Shown piece by piece: positions 1-6,800 of a stretch of DNA of 7,185 nucleotides; position 1 is the first letter of the stretch, and every line of letters starts with the position of its first letter. The notes beneath the pieces are model-generated. The model did not search any database and had not been told where the DNA came from. It saw only the letters and a program-made list of their open reading frames with translations. The position numbers and the translations under genes are program-made. Source of the stretch: Treponema sp. (GTDB lineage Bacteria; Spirochaetota; Spirochaetia; Treponematales; Breznakiellaceae); assembly GCA_031255875.1 (NCBI GenBank), contig JAIRRR010000274.1, positions 1 through 7,185 of the forward strand. Reading direction: 5' to 3'.

Positions 1-2715
1 CTGAACCGTATAAATTGGTTTAAATTGCCGGTTATTAAATACCTGATAATCGTACTGCCGTTTCTGGATGCCCTGGTCGTATTAACGAATCCCCTGCACC
101 GTCTTTTTTACCAAGTATATACCAGCCCCAAGCCGGTCTATGCCCCCGCTTTTTGGGTACACTACTTTTTCTTCCTTGTCAGCTGGGGCGCCGGGATAGT
201 ATTGATTTTCAGGTATATTGCCAGAACCGTATCGGTCCGCGCCCACCGGATCGTCCTGTCCGCTGCCTCCGCCTGCCCCCTGGTCCTCAATATACTGTTC
301 ACCTTAAACATACTTGCGAAGATCGGTATTAATTACGATATAGTTCCTCTGGGTTATTTCGTCCTGTTCATTTCCTTTGTGCTTTTGTCGAACCCGGTCA
401 GGCAGCTCGACCTCAGAGTCACCGGGATAAACAATATCCTTTCTTCCTATTCCGATTACTACGTAGTGCTTTCCCTGGACAGAGTCGTTATCGACACCAA
501 TATGACCGGCGAAAGGCTCAACATGCCGATAAAGATTGCCCTGGGCGTTACCACTGCCGAAGAATTGATAGCCCAGATAAATCTGCTGGCCGTCCATCAG
601 GAGCCGGATCAGGTGCTGAAGAGGGTTACGGATTTTTCCCGCGAATTTGCCGTCGGGGAGATAACCCTCCTTTCCGGCATGCGTGCCGAGCGTACCTTTA
701 CCCTCCGGCGACAGGAGCTCGTCAATAACAAAAAAATTACGGGCTATACCATTACCATTGCCGATGTGACGGTGTACCGGTCCATGATAAAGGAGATCGG
801 CGAGCAGAACGAGATGCTCAAGGACCTGAAGCAAAAGGCCGAGGCCGCTTCTGCGGCGAAAAGCGCTTTCCTGGCCAACATGAGCCACGAGATGCGTACC
901 CCGCTCAACGCGATTATCGGGCTGTCGGAACTGGAACTTGACTGTAGCGGCGAGGCCGACGAAATGAGCCGGGGAACCCGGAGCAACCTTGAGAAGATAT
1001 ACAACTCGGGCATGAATCTTTTGGGAATAATCAACGATATTCTGGATATATCCAAAGTCGAATCGGGGAGATTCGAGCTTTTGCCCGGCCGCTACGAAGT
1101 GCCGAGCCTTATCAATGACATAATCACGCTTAACAGCGTACGCATCCATGAAAAGCCTATCACCTTTGTCCTGGATATCGACCCGAATATCCCGGATGCG
1201 CTCTACGGGGACGAGCTCAGGATCAAACAAATACTCAATAATTTTTTGAGCAACGCGTTTAAATATACAAAAGCGGGGACGGTAAAACTCGGCCTGAGCT
1301 GCGAAAAGGCGGAGGAGCAGGTGAGCGGGCCGGGGGGGGCCCCTTGTCCCGGGGTATGGCTCTGCGGGTATGTCAGCGATACGGGGGTAGGCATCAGGCA
1401 AAAGGATCTGGAAAAACTCTTCCTCGATTATATCCAGCTGGACATGAAAAACAACCGGAATATCGAGGGGACCGGGCTCGGTCTTTTTATTACCAAACAG
1501 ATGATCGAAATGATGAAGGGTTCCGTTGAGGTGAAAAGCGAGTACGGCATGGGCAGTACCTTTTCTTTCCGCATTCTCCAGGGATCCGTGAGCGCCGTCC
1601 CCATCGGAGAGGCGATGGTGGAAAGCCTTAAATCCCTTGACTATGTCGCGACCCGCCGCGGCCGGCACCGGAATCTGGCCCGGGCCAGAATACCCTACGC
1701 CCGGGTACTGGTTGTGGACGATGTCCAGGTGAATCTTGACGTTACCCGGGGTATGCTGAAGCCCTACGGGATGGCCGTTGACTGCGTGTCTTCCGGCCCC
1801 GAGGCTGTGGACCTTGTCCGCCGGGAGGTCAAGTACGACGCGATTTTTATGGACCACATGATGCCGGGCATGGACGGCATCGAAGCGCTGCGGATCATCA
1901 GAAACGAAATTGGTACTGAATACGCAGAAACCGTGCCCGTCATCGCGCTTACCGCCAATGTTATCGCGGGAAACGAGGAAATGTTTTTCAAGGCGGGGTT
2001 CCAGGCCTTCCTTTCAAAGCCGATTAATATTCTCAGGCTCGACGATGTGATAAACCACTGGGTCAGGGACAGGGCCAGGGAGCGGGAGGAGAAGCTCGGC
2101 CCGGAAAACGATTCGGCGTCTCTTCCCAACGCCGGGGCAGAGCCAGGACTGCTTGCCGGCAAATCGGTTCCCGGCATAGACTTTGGCCGGGGGGTGGACC
2201 GCTTTGGGGACGAGGAGAGTTATATCGCCGCCATTCGTTCCTTTGCCGCCCACACGCCGGCGCTGCTTGAGAAACTGCGGGAAGCCGGGGCGGACCTTGA
2301 AAAGTTCCGGATTATGGCGCACGGCATCAAAGGCTCGAGTTACGGGATTTGCGCGGACAAGGCCGGAAGGAGCGCGGAAGCCCTTGAACGCGCGGCGCAT
2401 GACGAGGACCGGGGCTACCTGGCGTCCCACTGCGACGACTTTATCGCCGAAACCGGGGCCCTGGTCCGGAACCTCTCCGCCGTGCTCGGGTCCCTGGAAG
2501 GGGAAAAGCCGCAAAAGTCCGGGCCCGATCGCGGGCTTTTGGCCCGGATACGGGAAGCGGCCGCTTCTTACGATATGGTTGAGATGGACAGGCTTATCGA
2601 GGAGCTTGGGCAGTATTCCTACGTTTCGGAAGCGGACCTGGCGGAGTGGCTGCGGGAACGCGCGGACAGATCCGAATTGGATGAAATTGCCGAAAGGCTC
2701 CGCGCAATGGCGTAA
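1..2715 (+). CDS. Hybrid sensor histidine kinase (7TM-PAS-HisKA-HATPase-REC-HPt), 5' end cut by window
   Basis: Membrane sensor kinase that autophosphorylates on His and relays phosphate internally. Residues are numbered from the TTG at 25. Four hydrophobic segments (about 5-22, 47-64, 74-97, 105-122) and the TNPLHRLFY motif match the second half of the 7TM histidine-kinase sensor family. A PAS-like region follows (about 137-250), then a short helical linker. The DHp H-box is SHEMRTPLN (His288, Glu289). The ATPase domain has an N-box (Asn406, Asn410), G1 DTGVGI (452-457) and G2 GTGLGL (482-487). The receiver has Asp565/Asp566, phospho-Asp610, Thr643 and Lys665. The HPt motif AHGIKGSS places His766. 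A 65-residue helical tail ends the protein. All catalytic residues are present. The frame is open to base 1, with no stop and no convincing ribosome site before the TTG, and about three membrane segments are missing, so the true start lies upstream. The stop is TAA at 2713. The input signal is unknown. Confidence 0.93.
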   Translation: MNRINWFKLPVIKYLIIVLPFLDALVVLTNPLHRLFYQVYTSPKPVYAPAFWVHYFFFLVSWGAGIVLIFRYIARTVSVRAHRIVLSAASACPLVLNILFTLNILAKIGINYDIVPLGYFVLFISFVLLSNPVRQLDLRVTGINNILSSYSDYYVVLSLDRVVIDTNMTGERLNMPIKIALGVTTAEELIAQINLLAVHQEPDQVLKRVTDFSREFAVGEITLLSGMRAERTFTLRRQELVNNKKITGYTITIADVTVYRSMIKEIGEQNEMLKDLKQKAEAASAAKSAFLANMSHEMRTPLNAIIGLSELELDCSGEADEMSRGTRSNLEKIYNSGMNLLGIINDILDISKVESGRFELLPGRYEVPSLINDIITLNSVRIHEKPITFVLDIDPNIPDALYGDELRIKQILNNFLSNAFKYTKAGTVKLGLSCEKAEEQVSGPGGAPCPGVWLCGYVSDTGVGIRQKDLEKLFLDYIQLDMKNNRNIEGTGLGLFITKQMIEMMKGSVEVKSEYGMGSTFSFRILQGSVSAVPIGEAMVESLKSLDYVATRRGRHRNLARARIPYARVLVVDDVQVNLDVTRGMLKPYGMAVDCVSSGPEAVDLVRREVKYDAIFMDHMMPGMDGIEALRIIRNEIGTEYAETVPVIALTANVIAGNEEMFFKAGFQAFLSKPINILRLDDVINHWVRDRAREREEKLGPENDSASLPNAGAEPGLLAGKSVPGIDFGRGVDRFGDEESYIAAIRSFAAHTPALLEKLREAGADLEKFRIMAHGIKGSSYGICADKAGRSAEALERAAHDEDRGYLASHCDDFIAETGALVRNLSAVLGSLEGEKPQKSGPDRGLLARIREAAASYDMVEMDRLIEELGQYSYVSEADLAEWLRERADRSELDEIAERLRAMA

Positions 2716-2723
2716 CATCGTTT

Positions 2724-2730
2724 AGGGGGA
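2724..2730 (+). promoter_or_regulatory. Ribosome binding site of the HD-GYP regulator
   Basis: AGGGGGA lies 4 nt before the ATG at 2735, within the 19-nt gap after the kinase stop. It is a purine-rich Shine-Dalgarno-like sequence that supports this start. The gap is too short to suggest a separate promoter, so the regulator is probably translated from the kinase mRNA. Confidence 0.75.
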
Positions 2731-2734
2731 TTCA

Positions 2735-3838
2735 ATGTCAAAAGACCGCCAGGTCATTATGCTGGTAGACGACAATATGGCTAACCTTGCCACTGCGAAG
2801 CTGATGCTCAAGGGTTTTTACGAAGTGTATCCTATTCCTTCCGGGGAAAAGCTGTTTGCTATTCTGGAAAAGGTTGTCCCGGACCTTATCCTGCTGGACG
2901 TGGAAATGTCGGGCATGTCCGGCTACCAGGTTCTGGAAAAGCTCAGGGCGGACGCTCAAACCCAGGACATTCCGGTAATTTTCCTTACCGCCAAAAGCGA
3001 CGCCGGAAGCGAGCTCAGGGGGCTTACTCTGGGCGCTATTGATTATATCTTCAAGCCCTTCTCCCCCATCCTGCTCCGCAAGAGGATAGAAAACCATCTT
3101 CTTCTGGCGGCGCAGAAAAAACAGCTTAAAGACTACAATGACAACCTTCAGAAGATGGTAGAGGAGCGTACCGGGCAGGTAGTGAAACTACAGAACGCGA
3201 TACTCCAAACCGTGGCGGAACTTGTTGAATTCCGGGATAACACGACCGGCGGCCACATCGGGCGTACGCAGAGGTACCTGAAACTTTTGGTAGACAAGCT
3301 GATACAGGAAAGGATATACGAGGAAGAAGTATCGCGGTGGAACCAGGAATTTCTTGTCCCCTCCGCCCAGCTCCACGACGTGGGGAAGATAGGGATTCCC
3401 GACAGTATCCTGAACAAGCCGGGGCGGCTTACCCCGGACGAATTTGAGATCATGAAAAACCATACCACTATCGGCAAGGCGGCGATTGACGAGATCATGC
3501 GGATCACGAAGGAACACGATTTCCTCGCCCATGCCGGAATATTCGCGTATACCCACCACGAAAAGTGGGACGGCAGCGGCTACCCCAGGGGTTTGAAGGG
3601 AGACGCCATTCCCCTGCAAGGCCGGCTCATGGCTATTGCGGACGTGTACGACGCGCTTATCGCCGCCAGGCCCTACAAGAAGCCCATAAGTACCGATGAC
3701 GCGAAGAGAATAATGCTCGAAGGGAGAGGCAGCCATTTTGATCCGGTGCTGGCGGATCTATTCGATTCGCTGTCGGATGAGTTCGCGCAAATTGCCAAAA
3801 CCTACAATCTGGAGGCGCCGGACGCGGAGGCCCGTTAG
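2735..3838 (+). CDS. Response regulator with HD-GYP domain (probable cyclic-di-GMP phosphodiesterase)
   Basis: Cytoplasmic two-domain regulator of 367 residues, the usual size for REC-HD-GYP (RpfG-like) proteins. The receiver (about 6-122) has Asp12/Asp13 in the acidic pocket, phospho-Asp55 in LILLDVEMSG, Thr85 and Lys107. A charged helical linker, probably a coiled coil (about 123-160), leads to the HD-GYP domain. There TGGH (His174), HDVGKIG (His214, Asp215, Lys218), His243, His274/His275, DGSGYP (279-284) and ADVYDAL (Asp303) supply the expected metal ligands and signature. Known members hydrolyse cyclic-di-GMP to pGpG or GMP. The residue four before His174 is Thr170, not the Glu of the trinuclear type, which suggests a two-metal site. 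It starts 19 nt after the kinase, so it is the likely receiver of phosphate from the kinase HPt domain. The domain call is very secure; the substrate and the partner are inferred. Confidence 0.95.
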   Translation: MSKDRQVIMLVDDNMANLATAKLMLKGFYEVYPIPSGEKLFAILEKVVPDLILLDVEMSGMSGYQVLEKLRADAQTQDIPVIFLTAKSDAGSELRGLTLGAIDYIFKPFSPILLRKRIENHLLLAAQKKQLKDYNDNLQKMVEERTGQVVKLQNAILQTVAELVEFRDNTTGGHIGRTQRYLKLLVDKLIQERIYEEEVSRWNQEFLVPSAQLHDVGKIGIPDSILNKPGRLTPDEFEIMKNHTTIGKAAIDEIMRITKEHDFLAHAGIFAYTHHEKWDGSGYPRGLKGDAIPLQGRLMAIADVYDALIAARPYKKPISTDDAKRIMLEGRGSHFDPVLADLFDSLSDEFAQIAKTYNLEAPDAEAR

Positions 3839-3870
3839 CGTTGTCCGGAAACCCCGGTTTCCGAACGACG
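3839..3870 (+). terminator. Hairpin filling the convergent intergenic gap, probable terminator
   Basis: Bases 3839-3852 pair with 3857-3870 around a 4-nt loop (CCCG): twelve Watson-Crick pairs, one T-G wobble (3842/3867) and one C-A mismatch (3845/3864). The hairpin runs from the base after the regulator TAG to the base before the complement of the LptD stop. The plus strand continues with a short T-rich run (CTATTTTATC), a weak U-tract. The minus strand has no T-run after the hairpin, and there the wobble becomes an A-C mismatch, so termination should work better for the rightward operon. It may act in both directions. Confidence 0.7.
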
Positions 3871-6800
3871 CTATTTTATCTCGAACACGTCCTTGTTGTA
3901 GGTTATCTCGGTTTTGGCTTCCGATATGGGTATCCACTGCACGACAAAGGAAATCTCGTTGTTGAACCGGTAGCTGTAAGGCGGAGTCCCGGACGTATCA
4001 AGGTACGGAGAAAGCCTCCAGTCGAGTTTCGCTGTCCAGTCGCCCAGATGGTGGGTCAGGCTCAGGCCGAAACTCTTCAGTTTGAAACCGGAGCTGCGCC
4101 TTAAAATTTCGTTGTCAAAGCGGAAGGAATTGATCAGGTCGATGAAGACGTTTTTTTCACCCGGGATTTCGCCTTCGAAACCGAAGACGGGAAGGTCCTG
4201 GATATAGCGGAACACGACCGCGTTTTCCGAAGAGGTGTTAAAGGAAATATCGAGGAATTTGGTAATTCCCAGGGTAAAGCTGAAGTTAAAAAGGAATTTT
4301 GAATAGGTATAACGCTGGAGATCGAGGCTTAGGCTTGAGCCTACGCTGATCCTGAAGGAAATCCTGTCTTTCCAGAGTTCCTGCTTTGCGTAGGTCTGCG
4401 AATACTCCGCCCGGAACTCCCTGGGATTAAAAGTTTCGTCCGTGCCGGGCTTTACTTCCCATCCCCGGTTTGTAAGATCATAGGGCCTGTAGCGGCTCAT
4501 CGTATAGCCCACCCTGACGTAGTGAAGCTGGAGCGACGAGTTGAGGCTCGTAAAATCGTCCAGTTCGGGATCGTATACCACGTTTTGCGAAAAACTGTAA
4601 TTCTGCGAAAAGCGCAGGGATTCGGTAAAGGTCATGGGCAGGAAAAGGCGTTCTTCCGTGTCGAAAGGTTTGTTGATTCTCTGGTTGAAGCTGGTTTCGG
4701 AAATCCAGATACGCATTGTGGCGGCATTGTAAAGGCTTGAATCTCTCGGAGGAAGGTCAAGAGACACCGATACATCCTGGGCGTGGTCCATTACCAGGGC
4801 GGAAATTTGCGCCCTTACCAAATGGGTGTCCAGCTTTTCCTTTGTCCATTCGCCGTATTCAATGGTATATTCCGGATCGCCGATCTCTTCGCCCGCTGCC
4901 AACACCTGGTCCTCGAAAACCGACTTTGCCAGGAGGCCGCGCAGGGAATACTGGAAATTCGTGTTGGCAAAAATATCGTTCCAGAAGAAGGGCCTTACGG
5001 TAAGGGTGCCCTCGCCCGTGGTGTTAAAATTAGTGGCGTTGTAATTGCGGCGCAGCGCGCTGTTCCGTTCCGCCACGGTGTCAAATTCCTCGGCGTCTTC
5101 GTTCATCATGGAGTAATCCTGCCACGCCCCGTTGCCGAAGGCCTGTACTCCTATGGTATAAAGGCTGTTCCCGGACGACTGCAAGGTAAAGCCCAGATTG
5201 CCGTCGCCTCTTACCGTATTCAGCACCGACGATATTTCGCTCCAGTCCACTTCCCTCGCGTCGGGCCAGTTTTCTGCGGAAGAGCGGAACTGCATTTCGG
5301 AGGCCCCGGACGGGGCAAGGCGGTAGTGCACGTCAAAACTGGGGCCGCCGCCCGGAATAGGGATGTTAAATCTGGCGGCCAGTTCCGGCGGCTTGAGATC
5401 GTAGGGCAAATCGCTTTGAGCCCCGGCTTCTTCTTCCTCGTCTTCCTTCCAGGGGGAATAGGGAGTACCGATGCCTTTAAAGGGATCGTCGTATTCGGGC
5501 GTTGTTTCGGCCGCGCCGGAGCCGGAATTCCTGTTGCCCCCCAGCGACAGGGGCGTCCCCTGAATCGACGCGCTCAATGAAAGGATGGTGAGCTTATCGG
5601 GATAGTAAAATATTCTGTCAGGCAAAATGTCGGTCGTATTAACGGCGCTCGGCCAGTATGCGGAATTCCGGTGGCGGAAGGCAAGGGTACTGGAAATATT
5701 GGAAATGGAAATGGAAGAAACATAGGGATTGAGAAAATCCAGCCTGGGATTGAAGGAGCCGGAAATGCGCCAGTCGTAATAGCCCAGTAAATTCTGAGTC
5801 AGATCGGTATCCGCGTCCGTACCCTGGTTGTTCCCCTGTTTAATCATGTTAAACCAGTCCATTTCCTCCGCCCGGTCCATAAAATCCCTGGTGACGTAGA
5901 TGTCCGAATAGAAGGGGAACGTGAGTGAAAGCCTGCCGCCGGGAAGGATAAAGGAAGCGGAAGAATCCAGCCGGTAGCGGAACGGCACGGTTATGGAGAA
6001 CAGGCGGGAAGTGTTCCATTCGCTGACGCTGTCGTTGTGGGGGAAGGGGGTGTACGAATTGTTTATTTGATACACATTTCTGGTAAAGCCCAGCCCGCCG
6101 GAAATGCTGAGGGAGCTGAGGCTCCCGGTGGACGGCAGGGTGAATTCGGTCCCGGTGTAGATCCCCATGTTGGCATAGGAGTCGAGCATAAAGGACAGGC
6201 GTTTTTCATTGGGGTCCTGGTTCTTTTTCCCGGTACTGCGCAGAAAGATGCCGTGCTGTTCCTTTTCGTCATCCGTGTTACCGCCCATTATCTTGGTGAT
6301 GGAACTGGCCTCCGAAGAGCTTTTTGCCCTGGGGCGGCCGAAGAGATAGGTCGTGGTTTGTACGAAATTTCCCTCCCGGGAGCGGTAACCGAAAACCGGG
6401 TGGAAGATAATTTCGTCCGAAGGGTAAAAGAAGACGGGCAGCCATAGTACCGGTATTTCCCCTACTTTGAGTACCGCGTTGAAAAAAGCCCAGTCGTTCC
6501 CCGGAAGCAGCCAGAGCTTGGAAGCGTCGATAGACCAGAAAGCCTCTTCGCTTGAGCCGTTTGTAATTTTTGCATCGGTAAGGATGGTGGCCTTCTCGTC
6601 GCTGCGGGTAATGAGCGACCCGGAAAAACGGAAAACGTTTTCGTCGCTGCCCATGGACCGCTCGGAAACGCTGTCCATAAAAACACTGGCCCAGTTGTCA
6701 AGGTCTACGGTGACCTGTTCGCCCCGGAAGGTTTCTTTCGTGTTTCCATCGTCCCTGAGAAACTCGACGCTGCCCGACGCGGATATGATGTTCCTGGTCC

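Noticed and set aside
9..40. AT-rich stretch resembling a promoter -10 region just before the TTG
   Set aside because: The kinase frame runs through it without a stop, and the sensor domain requires more coding sequence upstream, so it is more likely coding sequence for a membrane-proximal segment.
304..1857. Long minus-strand open frame (517 codons) opposite the kinase gene
   Set aside because: It lies wholly antisense to conserved kinase domains. Its translation is rich in His, Gly and Pro with no recognisable domain, as expected for a shadow of a GC-biased coding strand.
2014..2718. Minus-strand open frame (234 codons) under the receiver/HPt end of the kinase
   Set aside because: It is antisense to the REC C-terminus and the HPt domain, with no recognisable features or credible start signal.
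2183..2725. Plus-strand 180-codon frame overlapping the HPt region in another frame
   Set aside because: The in-frame kinase reading contains a recognisable HPt motif; this alternative is Arg/Pro/Trp-rich and without domain features.
3738..4104. Two short plus-strand open frames crossing the convergent gap
   Set aside because: They overlap the regulator end, the hairpin and the LptD end out of frame, have atypical composition and show no family resemblance.
4783..5580. Plus-strand open frame (265 codons) opposite the LptD-like gene
   Set aside because: It is antisense to the barrel-coding region, its composition is arginine/glycine-rich and it shows no domain. It is a shadow frame.
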